Notes under the pieces: model-generated
Databases searched by the model: none
What the model was told of the DNA's origin: nothing
Seen by the model: the letters and a program-made list of their open reading frames with translations, nothing else
Made by a program: the position numbers and the translations under genes
NCBI GenBank assembly: GCA_019828565.1
Contig: JAHDYR010000028.1
Location: 62,001-126,000 of the forward strand
Length of the DNA: 64,000 nt
Origin: Carpediemonas membranifera
Lineage: Eukaryota > Fornicata
Reading direction: 5' to 3'
Shown here: piece after piece, positions 38,696-47,433 of the stretch
How positions within the stretch are numbered: the first letter of the stretch is position 1
Layout: every line of letters starts with the position of its first letter

Positions 38696-41515
38696 TCACC
38701 GCGACAGGTGCCGGAGGGTGACGGCAACCAGGGCAACCCAGGCAGTCGCCTTGCTTGCGAGGATTAACAGGCGAGCATCGCGGAAAATGACGTTAATGAC
38801 AAAGATAAAAATCGACATCTTCTCGCCCGTGGCGAAGTTCGTCTTGTCGCTGCCGAACCACCCCTTGTCCTTGTTCCGCAGGTACCAGGCCCAGGTGCGG
38901 ACGTCGCGCGTGTTGGGCTGGGGGTCGTGTGGGCAGTAGCAGCGGCTGCAGATGCCGGGGACAGCCGTCTTGACGTGGCCATAGTCGAACCAGGTCAACC
39001 TCTCACCGTTGATGCACTCCACCGTCTCGAAGAAGTGGTTCCACGACGAAGACACGCGGCTGACCTTATTCTGCCACACCTTCTTGCCGTCGACGCGGTT
39101 GTAGTAACCCGTCATGTGGTGGATCATCGTGTCGTTGTACACCGCAAGCAGCTTGCCGTGGGTCAAATGAATCGGAGCGTCAATTTGATTGAACGTCGAG
39201 CCGACGAAGGGGATGTCGTGAAGCACGTTGATCGCATAACAGCTGCTGACCTCCTGGTCGCTGTACTGCCAGAACTTGCCGGGGAACTGGCAGCAGTTCG
39301 CCTTGTCAGAGGAAAAGTCGATCAAATCCCGGAAAAGATTAGGCCCGAGTCGAGCGAGGTCGTACTTCGTACACCCGCCGTTGATATGCCAGTCGAGCAT
39401 GGCGGTGTCCTTGGTGTACGTGATGGGGCTAGGGTGCTCGAAGAGGGCGTCGGGGTTCTTCATGACGAACATGTCGATGTCAATCATCGCCATGCGCTTG
39501 ACCGGACGGGACCCGATCTTGCTGAGATATGTGTTAATATTGAGCGAAAGAATGCGCTGGAACGCGCCGAAAAAGGCCTCTGACTGCACAGTCAGGAGCT
39601 TGAGAAGTTCATGGGGCATCGCGTCGTCCACGAATACATACTCTACATTGAGCTCGATAAAGCCGTGCATGATGTCGGGGAACTTCGTCAGGTCGTCGTG
39701 GGACGCGATGATGATGCGCGCCTTGGAGTAGAGGCGGAGGCTGAGCACGAAGGTCAGCGTCTGCCCGGCGTACACGTGGTCGGCCTTGGTCAGCCACACG
39801 ACGTACGCGTCGTCGGCGGGGTTCACCGGGACGCGGCGGGTCGTCATCCACTCAGCGGCCTCGAACCGCTCGTCCAGCGTCATATACATAAAGGGGAAGA
39901 AATTCTCGTATGTAACACCGTAAGTCCCCTCGCGGAAAGACCCAAGCGGCGGCACGGGCCTGGTCATGGGCTCGGGCCGACTGGGGCCTGGATAGAGCAT
40001 GGTCTTGCGGGGGCCGAGGGCCGCGCAGTCGAGCGATCCGTCCTCGGCGACGACGTCGGGGGTGAGTAGCGAGAGGTCCTGGCTTGTCAAGAAGGGGAAC
40101 CAGCCGACGTCGAGTTGGCGCACGGCGGCGATGGCGTCTGCCACGGTCGGCTGGGTGGCGAGGGCGTGGGTGACATGGTCGACGTTGGCATCGCCGTTGG
40201 CAATCACGGCGACGTTCAGGCTGCGGTGGAGCTGGAGCCCAGCTCCGTAAGCCTCTTGGGCGTACTGGGAGCGGAATATGACGCCGGGGTCAAGCAGGGC
40301 CAGCTGGAACCAGCCGGGGTGCTCCCTCTGGAGGCCCTTGATGACGGTGACCAGGTCGTCTTCCCGTCGCGCGTGGGTACGCTTGACCATTCGGACGTCG
40401 CCCATCGCGGTGGCCTTTCGGGCGAAGTCGGTGTCGGTGGAGCTGACGAGCACGCGGACCTGCGGGATGCTCGAGGCGAAGGCGTGGACGTCGTAGAGCG
40501 ACATCAGGAAGCGCTTGCAGTCGCGCTCGGCCTCGGGCGTGTCGGCCCACGTGACGAAGATCGCGGCGTTCGTGCTCTGCGTGTCTGCGTAGGCGAGCGA
40601 TGTGTCGGGCGTCGGCGTCATGTCGGTGTATCGGAAGATCTCGACGGGGGTGGTTGTGGTCATCAGGCCGGCGAACGCGAGGGCGGCGAGAAGCGCCACG
40701 GCTTGCATGATGCGGTGACGCCGCACTGCGGGCGAGATGTCCAGCCGCATGTGCACTCTAAGGTACGCAACGGACAGGGAGAGCGTCGAACCGACTGCGA
40801 TGACAAGGACCTCGGTTGTCGGCGCGACTATGGTCATCAGCACGATGGCGCCGGCCAGAGCGTACGGGAAGAGCAGGACCGGCGTGTCAACGGGATCTGC
40901 CTGCGAGATGGTGACGAAAGCCTGTGCGTGCAGCGCAATGGTCGCTGCGAAGGCGACGCCGATTGTCGCGCAGCATAGGAATGAAGCGGACAGGGGAAGC
41001 AGGGTGATGAGACGAGGCAGGTCGAAGACGACTGCAAGAACAAGCGCGCCAGCAGGGGAGCAGGGAAGCATGTTGGATGTGGATCCGCGCGACCACACGA
41101 GAACAGCTACAGCTATTAACAATGCACTCACAATGGCGCCGGCCAATAAGAAAAGAGAAGACCGTTCGACAACAAAAGCGATCATAGAGGCGACGAATGT
41201 CCATGTCACCAGGGACAGAACTGTCAGTGTGAGCGAGGGAACCGACGCGTTCTTCCAGGAAGAGAGAAAAGCAAGGGACCGATTCCGGTGCCGGTGCTTC
41301 AAGGCCACTGTGGCCGCATAAATGAGTGTAAGAGTTGCTAATGCCACAATCTCGGCCTCTATTAGCGCTTCGTCGCGCCATGGAGGCACCAAGTGACGAA
41401 AAATTGCGGCTGCGACAGGAAGTAGCAGGGCTGTAAGGTAAAGAAGTAATACTACACGTATTCTCGTTGTTGGGTTGTGAAAGCGCACCAGCAATGAGTC
41501 CTCGGATCCTGGCAT
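38696..41515 (-). CDS. Polytopic membrane GT8-like glycosyltransferase
   Basis: 939 codons, ATG at 41515. The N-terminal ~290 residues hold about nine hydrophobic segments (for example VLLLYLTALLLPVAAAIF and LFLLAGAIVSALLIAVAV). Residues ~600-890 look like a GT8 (glycogenin/galactinol-synthase-like) domain: AYVVWLTKADHVYAGQTLTF, MIDIDMF with the metal-binding DxD (D679, D681), HINGGCTKYD and HHMTGYYNRVDGKKVW. GT8 enzymes transfer a sugar from a nucleotide sugar with retained configuration. A more degenerate repeat of the fold may precede it (~315-480, FVTWADTPEAERD; LALLDPGVIF). Two hydrophobic segments close the protein. The acceptor is unknown. Ty3-4 is inserted 38 bp upstream of the ATG. 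Confidence 0.75.
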   Translation of the reverse strand: MPGSEDSLLVRFHNPTTRIRVVLLLYLTALLLPVAAAIFRHLVPPWRDEALIEAEIVALATLTLIYAATVALKHRHRNRSLAFLSSWKNASVPSLTLTVLSLVTWTFVASMIAFVVERSSLFLLAGAIVSALLIAVAVLVWSRGSTSNMLPCSPAGALVLAVVFDLPRLITLLPLSASFLCCATIGVAFAATIALHAQAFVTISQADPVDTPVLLFPYALAGAIVLMTIVAPTTEVLVIAVGSTLSLSVAYLRVHMRLDISPAVRRHRIMQAVALLAALAFAGLMTTTTPVEIFRYTDMTPTPDTSLAYADTQSTNAAIFVTWADTPEAERDCKRFLMSLYDVHAFASSIPQVRVLVSSTDTDFARKATAMGDVRMVKRTHARREDDLVTVIKGLQREHPGWFQLALLDPGVIFRSQYAQEAYGAGLQLHRSLNVAVIANGDANVDHVTHALATQPTVADAIAAVRQLDVGWFPFLTSQDLSLLTPDVVAEDGSLDCAALGPRKTMLYPGPSRPEPMTRPVPPLGSFREGTYGVTYENFFPFMYMTLDERFEAAEWMTTRRVPVNPADDAYVVWLTKADHVYAGQTLTFVLSLRLYSKARIIIASHDDLTKFPDIMHGFIELNVEYVFVDDAMPHELLKLLTVQSEAFFGAFQRILSLNINTYLSKIGSRPVKRMAMIDIDMFVMKNPDALFEHPSPITYTKDTAMLDWHINGGCTKYDLARLGPNLFRDLIDFSSDKANCCQFPGKFWQYSDQEVSSCYAINVLHDIPFVGSTFNQIDAPIHLTHGKLLAVYNDTMIHHMTGYYNRVDGKKVWQNKVSRVSSSWNHFFETVECINGERLTWFDYGHVKTAVPGICSRCYCPHDPQPNTRDVRTWAWYLRNKDKGWFGSDKTNFATGEKMSIFIFVINVIFRDARLLILASKATAWVALVAVTLRHLSR

Positions 41516-41548
41516 TCAGTTGCCGTACTCCGCAGCTTATGACGAGCA

Positions 41549-41553
41549 GTTCA
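41549..41553. repeat. 5-bp TSD of Ty3-4, left
   Basis: GTTCA, repeated at 46199-46203. Confidence 0.9.
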
Positions 41554-41645
41554 TGTGCTATTGAAGGGTCAAACAATGTGTTTACTGAGGAGGTTTAGAC
41601 CCGTGGTGGTGTAAATGGTCCAAACTAGGGGATTTGAATGCATCA
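41554..41645 (-). repeat. Ty3-4 3' LTR (92 bp)
   Basis: TGTGCTATTG...GAATGCATCA, identical to 46107-46198. Confidence 0.95.
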
Positions 41646-41671
41646 CTACCCCCCCTCCTTCAATGCGATGT

Positions 41672-43441
41672 CTAATCCTGCCGAGTGCCATTTGATTGGC
41701 GGGCCGACATTCTGAGCTTCAAATCATCAAACCGCTTCATGGCTTCCTCTAGGGGTGTATTCACCTGCAGGTACTGCTGAAGTATCGCATTGCCTCTCAT
41801 ATCCTCGTCTGTTGGGTTTCTCCACGTGTCGTCTGCTGGTTCGTATCCTAACCAGCGCACCTTCACCTCTGGCGTCTTCATCACGTCCTTCTTGATCCTG
41901 TGCGTGACGATCTCTTTGATATACGTGTGCATACGGTCCTTGGCGCATTCTGCCTTCGCCTTCTCCTCATCCCAGTCGCCTTCTGCGAGCTTCAGATGCT
42001 TCACGTGCTTCTTATACGTCTTGTTCGTCTCGGGGTCCCTTATCACGAACGAGCTGGCGTTTCCAGGTGCCTTCTTGACCACCTGAAGTGGGCCTCTCCA
42101 TCGTAGCTGGTACTTCCCTCTCTGTTCTGCATCCCTGTCGACCATGACCCACGCCTTGGCTGTGATACGGGTCGGTGTCCTCTTGTTGTGCTTGTCCTGT
42201 CTGGCCTTGGCCGCGTCGTACGTCTTCTTCGCCGCGTCCCTGCGCTGTTGAGCTCTCATCTTCTCGTTCCGGACCATCTTGTCAATGACGTCCGTAACGT
42301 CGGCTCTCTCCTGGTTCGACAGTGTCATCTTCCCTTCCCGCTCTGTGGACACCACTAGCTTCCAGGGTGACGTGCCTGTCGTGGCAGATCTAGCCTGGTT
42401 GATGATGTTCTGAACCGCTGGCAGTAGGCCCATCCATTGCTTCGTGCCGCGCTGATGCATCTCGTCCCTGAGGTGGCGGTTCACTTCGCGATTCCTGCGC
42501 TCAACGATCCCATTCTCCTCGTGATGGTACGGGGTGGTCGTCTTCGCGCCCCCGCCTAGCTCTGCCGCGAACGACTTGAACTCCTTCGAGTCGAACTGCC
42601 GTCCGCTATCGGTCACCCACTCGACCGGGGGCGGGAAGTGTGTGAGGTATCTTTCCCTGATTGCTCTGATGGTGGCGGCGGAGGTCACCGTCTTCAGTGG
42701 GCACAGGGTGACCCACCTCGTCGACTCCTCCACCAGCACCAGGATGTACCGGTAACCCTGGTCTGCCTCTGCCATGTTGATGGTGTCGGCGAACACGCGA
42801 CTGAACGGCGACGCTGGCATGCGCAGCTGCTCCTGATATTGCTCGCGTGACCGGTGTTCGGCGTTCTTCTGGCACACGGGGCACTCCTTAACCATCCTCT
42901 GGACGTCCGTGTCCGCAGTGTCCCAGCGCAATCCCTTATCCTCGAGCTTCCACAGCGTCTGGTCAACCCCGTGGTGACCGGTGCCAGGTCCGTGAACGGA
43001 CTTGAAGCGTGGCAGCTTCTGGGACTCGGGTATGGCCGGGAACGTGCCCTCCTCTTCGGGCTCGGCGTCAAGGGTGTCGCCCTCGTCTGTCCCGGCTGCT
43101 TCCTCGGTGTCGCTTTCGTCTGCCTCGTCGCGCTCGCGGTCAGGCTGTCCTGCCGCCTCTTCGCGGAACCGAACTCTCGGCTCGTCGGCGGCGACTTCTT
43201 CCGACTCTTCCTCCGCTGCGTCGACTGCACACATCACGGACACGATCGCACCCTGCTGCTCTGGTGTCAGGCTCTCGGCTTCTGCGCGGGGCATTCTGGA
43301 CAGGCCGTCCGCGACCGTATTAGACTTACCAGGCACGTGGGTGATGCTGAACTTGAGGTTGCCCAGCTCAAGTGCCCAGCGCTGCACCATGGGGTCGACG
43401 TTGCCCCACGTGTACACGAGGTTACGGTGGTCCGTGAACAT
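41672..43441 (-). CDS. Ty3-4 RNase H end, integrase, chromodomain-like end
   Basis: Begins EMFTDHRNLVYTWG (RNase H). A long acidic linker (TEEAAGTDEGDTLDAEPEEE) precedes the integrase zinc site (H..H...CPVC), then ADTINMAEADQGYRY, VTDSGRQF and HHEENGIVERRNREVN for D-D-E. The end has LRWRGPLQVVKK (GPY/F-like) and IKEIVTHRIKKDVMKTPEVK followed by VRWLGYEPADDTW, a chromodomain-like fold. It is in a different frame from the preceding part; one missing G at 43447 would join them. Confidence 0.92.
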   Translation of the reverse strand: MFTDHRNLVYTWGNVDPMVQRWALELGNLKFSITHVPGKSNTVADGLSRMPRAEAESLTPEQQGAIVSVMCAVDAAEEESEEVAADEPRVRFREEAAGQPDRERDEADESDTEEAAGTDEGDTLDAEPEEEGTFPAIPESQKLPRFKSVHGPGTGHHGVDQTLWKLEDKGLRWDTADTDVQRMVKECPVCQKNAEHRSREQYQEQLRMPASPFSRVFADTINMAEADQGYRYILVLVEESTRWVTLCPLKTVTSAATIRAIRERYLTHFPPPVEWVTDSGRQFDSKEFKSFAAELGGGAKTTTPYHHEENGIVERRNREVNRHLRDEMHQRGTKQWMGLLPAVQNIINQARSATTGTSPWKLVVSTEREGKMTLSNQERADVTDVIDKMVRNEKMRAQQRRDAAKKTYDAAKARQDKHNKRTPTRITAKAWVMVDRDAEQRGKYQLRWRGPLQVVKKAPGNASSFVIRDPETNKTYKKHVKHLKLAEGDWDEEKAKAECAKDRMHTYIKEIVTHRIKKDVMKTPEVKVRWLGYEPADDTWRNPTDEDMRGNAILQQYLQVNTPLEEAMKRFDDLKLRMSARQSNGTRQD

Positions 43442-43442
43442 C

Positions 43443-43915
43443 TCAAACTCCCCTTGTGGCTAGGAACCGTCTCATCTTCCTCGTGGCCGCTATGATGGCG
43501 AATGCCTCCTTGCGGTAGGTGCTCCACTTGCGCTGGCTTGCTGTCAGGGCCTTGGAGAAGAACATCACAGGTCGCTTCGACCCGTCGTCCTCGACTCTGA
43601 CCAGCACTGCGCCGACACCGGTGTCGGACGCGTCGGTGAACAGCTGTAGGCGGTCGTCAGGGCCCGGTGTGACCAACAGTGTGGGGGAGGTGACGATCTT
43701 CTTCAGTCTCTTGAACGCCTCTCTCTGGGGGTCGCCCCACACGAACGTCTGGCCCTTGATCTCCAGCTTGCGGATCGGCTCGGTGATGTCCGCGTAGCCG
43801 GGGATGAACTGGGAGAAGAAGTTGAAGATGCCCAATGTGGACCTGACGTCACTCACGTTTGTCGGGTCGGGCAGCTCCTGGACACCCTGGACGCGCCATG
43901 GGGGATGCGCTTTCC
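43443..43915 (-). CDS. Ty3-4 RT thumb to RNase H segment
   Basis: Reads WRVQGVQELPDPTNVSDVRS, then GIFNFFSQFIPGYADI and LQLFTDASDTGVGAVLV (RNase H first Asp) and KRPVMFFSKALT. It links the RT frame (ending KRIPHG) with the integrase frame. The first break is at CCCCC (~43905), where one extra C would restore a single polyprotein. Confidence 0.9.
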
Positions 43916-46093
43916 TTCCGCCGACACTATCCATCCGAGGTACTCCACCTCCGTCAACCCGAAAAAGCACTTGTTCTTGTTGAGCTTCAGCTTCTTCTCT
44001 CGCACCCGGTCCATCACCCGCATCAGGTTCGCCTGGTACTCTTCCCAGGTCGACCCATAGACGATGATGTCGTCCACGTACACAAGACACGCCGTGCCCA
44101 GCATGTCCGCGAAAGCCTCCTCTAAGGCCTCTTGCATATGGCCAGCCGCGGTGGCAAGGCCGAACGGCATCGTAGTGTAGGTATAGTGCCCCTTGGAGTA
44201 CGTGAACGCCAGGTACTCCTGTGTGTCGGGGTGCACCGGGACCTGATGGAAGGCCTTGCTGAGGTCAAGTGCTGCGAAGTACTTGTTGCCCCTCAGCCTC
44301 TCGATCAGCTCTTCCGTCGACGGCAAGTCGTGCTGAGTCATGGACGCCAGGAGCTCGTTCAGTGGCGAGTAGTCCATGCACGGCCGCCACGTCCCGGCCT
44401 TCTTCCGCACCATGACCACTGAGCTGCTCCAGGGAGACTTGGTTGGGATGATGATCCCGCTTTCCTCCAGCTTCTGCATCTCTGACCGGAGTTCATCCTC
44501 CACCTGTCTTGGGAACCTTCGGGGCAGACGGAAGTAGGGTCGGGCGTCCTTCTTCAGCGTGACCTTGAACGGCTTAAGGTCTGCTGGTTCGCCTGCATCG
44601 CCGAAGCAGTCGCTGTATCTCTCGGCCCAGTCCTCTGTGAGCTTGGAGATGACCTGGATGGGGTCTGCTTCGGTGTCAAGGTTGCGGTTGATTAGGCCGA
44701 GGGAGTCAATCACCTCCATGTTGATGAGGAACGACTCGGCCTTGTCCATCGCATACCAGGTCGGCGTCGCGGTGACCTCTCTGTCGAGGTGGAGGGTGAT
44801 CGGCACATCTGACAACACTCGGTAGACCCTCCTCATCGACTCGTCAGCCAAGCGGACTGTCTCGCCCCGCGTGGCGATCTTCAGTCCCTTCTCGACGGCC
44901 CAGTCCCTCGGCACGACGCTGAACGAGGAGCAGGTGTCCATGCGGACGATCAACTCTTCGCCCAGCAGACTGGCCTTCTCCTGCCAGATAGTCTTGGACG
45001 CTAACATAAAACAGAAAGGATACTCAGATGGCTTTACAACTGTGCACTGGTGCGACTTGTGGCCGAACTCGCCGCACCTGAAGCACTTCGGCTCCTCGTG
45101 TGGGCAGTCGGCCGAGTCGTGACCCTTTTCGCCGCAGTTGAAGCAGCCGCGGCCCACTTGCCGCCGCTCAGGCTTGGCCCCCTCGGCCGCGCCGTCATTG
45201 CGTCTGCGCTCTCCCGTCCTCGCTGGCATCTTCCGCTCCTCTCTCGGCTTGCTCTGCAGTGACTCGAGCTGCTTCTGTAGGGCCGCGAGCCGGCTGCTCG
45301 GCACCAGGTCAAACTCTCGCATGGCATCTGTTCGGGCCCGTAGGTACTTTGCTATGACCTTCAACGACTTCGCGACTGTTGACTTGGAAAGAACAACAGA
45401 GCGAAGAGACGATGCGATCGTCTCGTCATCGAGGCTCGCCAGAACGATCTCCTGGAGCTCTCTAGCATCCAGGGATCCGACCTTCTCGAACAGATCTACC
45501 ATATCCGTGAACACATGGCGGTAACGGGTGAAAGAGGTCTCACGGAGCTTGCGAAGCTCGCGGTACGCGCGCTGAAGACTGATATTGGTTAGTGTGGCCT
45601 CAGCCATCACCACCCAGCGCTCATCGCGCTTCCTCCTCGTTGTCTTCGCCTCCTTCTTCTCTTGGTCTTGAGCCATGATGTACCGGAGCAAAGCGTCGTC
45701 CCGGGCGGTCGTCTTGCCGCTTGTCTTCTTCTTCCGGGCCGGGTTAGCGATGAGTGTGCTCCGGGCGTCATCCTCGGAGTCGCTCTGGGCGTGCGCGTCT
45801 TCGCCGCCCCTGCTGCTGTCGCTACCCTCGTTGGCGCTGAACATCTCCTCGTCGTCTTCACTCGAGCTGTCAGAGCTGTCATCGGAGCTTTCGTCGTCCT
45901 CCAGAGCTTGGTATGCGTCCTTGATACTTGTTCTCACTTTCGCGTCGATGCACTCGAAGAGGGTCTTCGGCTTGACCTCATCTTCAGCATAGAGTGCGTA
46001 GCTCATGCGGAACCTCACCCAGTCGGCTGCAGTGTGCCGGAGATACTTCGGGTAAGTCCCTTTTGGGTCGTCGTCATCGTCATCCTTCTTCAT
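43853..46093 (-). CDS. Ty3-4 gag-protease-RT
   Basis: ATG at 46093, 13 nt inside the LTR. Gag has an Asp/Ser/Glu-rich segment (~60-100) and two knuckles, CFNCGEKGHDSADC and CFRCGEFGHKSHQC. The protease triad is unusual, VRMDTCSSFSVV (D-T-C in place of D-T-G). RT: SSVVMVRKKAGTWRPCMDYS, FAALDLSKAFHQVPV, TMPFGLATAAGHMQEAL and catalytic VYVDDIIVYG. Residues after KRIP are out of frame. One frame covers gag through RT. Confidence 0.93.
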   Translation of the reverse strand: MKKDDDDDDPKGTYPKYLRHTAADWVRFRMSYALYAEDEVKPKTLFECIDAKVRTSIKDAYQALEDDESSDDSSDSSSEDDEEMFSANEGSDSSRGGEDAHAQSDSEDDARSTLIANPARKKKTSGKTTARDDALLRYIMAQDQEKKEAKTTRRKRDERWVVMAEATLTNISLQRAYRELRKLRETSFTRYRHVFTDMVDLFEKVGSLDARELQEIVLASLDDETIASSLRSVVLSKSTVAKSLKVIAKYLRARTDAMREFDLVPSSRLAALQKQLESLQSKPREERKMPARTGERRRNDGAAEGAKPERRQVGRGCFNCGEKGHDSADCPHEEPKCFRCGEFGHKSHQCTVVKPSEYPFCFMLASKTIWQEKASLLGEELIVRMDTCSSFSVVPRDWAVEKGLKIATRGETVRLADESMRRVYRVLSDVPITLHLDREVTATPTWYAMDKAESFLINMEVIDSLGLINRNLDTEADPIQVISKLTEDWAERYSDCFGDAGEPADLKPFKVTLKKDARPYFRLPRRFPRQVEDELRSEMQKLEESGIIIPTKSPWSSSVVMVRKKAGTWRPCMDYSPLNELLASMTQHDLPSTEELIERLRGNKYFAALDLSKAFHQVPVHPDTQEYLAFTYSKGHYTYTTMPFGLATAAGHMQEALEEAFADMLGTACLVYVDDIIVYGSTWEEYQANLMRVMDRVREKKLKLNKNKCFFGLTEVEYLGWIVSAEGKRIPHGASRVSRSCPTRQT

Positions 46094-46098
46094 GCGTA

Positions 46099-46106
46099 GT
46101 AATTAC
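46099..46106. promoter_or_regulatory. Palindrome abutting the Ty3-4 5' LTR
   Basis: GTAATTAC, a perfect 8-bp palindrome between LTR and gag ATG, which is only 5 nt further on. Confidence 0.75.
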
Positions 46107-46198
46107 TGTGCTATTGAAGGGTCAAACAATGTGTTTACTGAGGAGGTTTAGACCCGTGGTGGTGTAAATGGTCCAAACTAGGGGATTTGAATGCATCA
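46107..46198 (-). repeat. Ty3-4 5' LTR (92 bp)
   Basis: Identical to 41554-41645; TG/CA ends. Confidence 0.95.
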
Positions 46199-46203
46199 GT
46201 TCA
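46199..46203. repeat. 5-bp TSD of Ty3-4, right
   Basis: GTTCA, matching 41549-41553. Confidence 0.9.
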
Positions 46204-46503
46204 GACGGCGACGCTGAGGCCTTGCGCACGCAGGGCCAAGCCGAGTTGGACAGGCTCCTGGCAGAGCGTGCGAAGCTCATCATAGTCAGCATGAGCCGCA
46301 GTTCCCGCACTGTCACTCGACTTAGGGGCTGAGAACACCGCTCGTGCAAGCAACAAGACGGCCGATGATGCAAGTCGGCCTTACAGAGAGGCCCGTCTCC
46401 TAGCAAGTGCATCCGGTCATGCCCCGCCGGCATTCATGGTAACATGCTTTAACGCTTCGGCTGGTGAGCCATCAGACAATCAAATGATTGCTGACAACAC
46501 TCT
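46204..46503. other. Pre-insertion flank between Ty3-4 and VPS72
   Basis: In the empty site this DNA joins 41553. A plus-strand frame starting at ATG 41539 then reads on from 46204 for 47 codons in total (SDGDAEALRTQGQAELDRLL...) to a stop at 46330-46332. This may be the first exon of a gene divergent from the GT8-like gene, broken by Ty3-4. No family recognised. Confidence 0.35.
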
Positions 46504-47433
46504 TCACTCAAGTCCCTGCCTCTGAAACTCCTCTGCAGCTTCATCCAGCATCTCAGCGAGGTCCCTGCCCGTCATGCTGTCATCATCATCCTCCTCTGCA
46601 AGTCTCCGCCGCAAGGCCCTGAGTCGGTCGTTGTACATCTGCTCGCGGTTCTCCTTGAAGCATCCGGCGTCATGGAACGGCTTACCGGTAACAGGGTCTC
46701 TATACAAGGCGGGAAGGTCGTGCTTACAAAGCAGTGTGGTCACCCTGCTCTCTCCGGCCATCGGGTCATCCTCGCCGTCATCAAAGAGGCGCGGGGGAGG
46801 GGCCGGCAGTCGTCGCTGGACCACAGGCGGAGTGTACATGCTCGCTGCCGTGGGGAAGGCCACCGCAGTCGACTCCCCTCTGAACACAGTCCGAACACCT
46901 TTGGCACGGCCCTTGTCGCGGGGCCGCTGGCGCCTCCTCTCGGCATCCTCCATCAGCTTTGCCAGGGAGTTCTCCTGGACAATTATATTGAAGGCTAAGA
47001 GGTTGATGAAGTCCTCGGCTGGTAAACGGCGAAGCAGAGAGCGTTTCTTTCTCTTCCTCGGTGTCGACGTGGGTGTCTTGCGGAGCTCCTCCCGAATATC
47101 GCTCTCCTCGCGGGCCTGCTTAGTAGAAGCCCGTAGCGCTCGTTTAGGCTGCTCAGCAGGAGTAAACTGGACCTTTTTGGCCCGGGGCTTGGGCGTCTTC
47201 GGTTCCTTCGTGGGCTTGGGCGTCTTCTTCGCTGCAGCTTTCTTAGCCTTTGCTGGATCGACATAACCCTTCTTTTTTGGCTTCTTCTCCCGCTCTACAA
47301 CGGGTTCGGGCTGAGCTTCATCCGAAGACGGTTCGATGTCGAAGTCTGAATCCTCAATGAAGTCTTCTTCGGCTATACTGACGTCAGAGAAAGATCCATC
47401 ATCGTCTTCATCCCATATGCCATCGTCGTCCAT
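46504..47433 (-). CDS. VPS72: VPS72/YL1 homologue (SWR1/SRCAP chromatin-remodelling subunit)
   Basis: 309 codons. VPS72/YL1/Swc2 binds the histone variant H2A.Z-H2B dimer and helps the SWR1/SRCAP complex load it into chromatin. The N-terminus is acidic (WDEDDDGSFSDVSIAEEDF), fitting the H2A.Z-binding region, followed by a Lys-rich section with YVDPAKAKKA. Near the C-terminus (residues ~237-265) LLCKHDLPALYRDPVTGKPF and HDAGCFKENR form the YL1 C-terminal domain, the best family signature. Single exon and short for the family. Acts in the nucleus. Confidence 0.88.
   Translation of the reverse strand: MDDDGIWDEDDDGSFSDVSIAEEDFIEDSDFDIEPSSDEAQPEPVVEREKKPKKKGYVDPAKAKKAAAKKTPKPTKEPKTPKPRAKKVQFTPAEQPKRALRASTKQAREESDIREELRKTPTSTPRKRKKRSLLRRLPAEDFINLLAFNIIVQENSLAKLMEDAERRRQRPRDKGRAKGVRTVFRGESTAVAFPTAASMYTPPVVQRRLPAPPPRLFDDGEDDPMAGESRVTTLLCKHDLPALYRDPVTGKPFHDAGCFKENREQMYNDRLRALRRRLAEEDDDDSMTGRDLAEMLDEAAEEFQRQGLE

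Larger units (their letters stand above)
41554..46198 (-). mobile_element. Ty3-4: complete, young Ty3 chromodomain-type element
   Basis: 4645 bp bounded by two identical 92-bp LTRs and a 5-bp TSD (GTTCA). It encodes gag, two zinc knuckles, protease, RT, RNase H, integrase and a chromodomain-like end in three overlapping frames. Both frame breaks fall in homopolymers: CCCCC near 43905 and GGGG near 43447 on the coding strand. LTR identity means insertion was recent. Confidence 0.95.

Noticed and set aside
40115-40978. 287-codon plus-strand frame antisense to the GT8-like gene
   Set aside because: Gly/Val/Asp-rich shadow of a high-GC coding strand with no motif; the opposite strand has clear membrane segments and GT8 motifs.
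46574-47266. 230-codon plus-strand frame opposite VPS72
   Set aside because: Ser/Leu/Arg-rich antisense shadow; the minus strand holds a diagnostic YL1 C-terminal domain.
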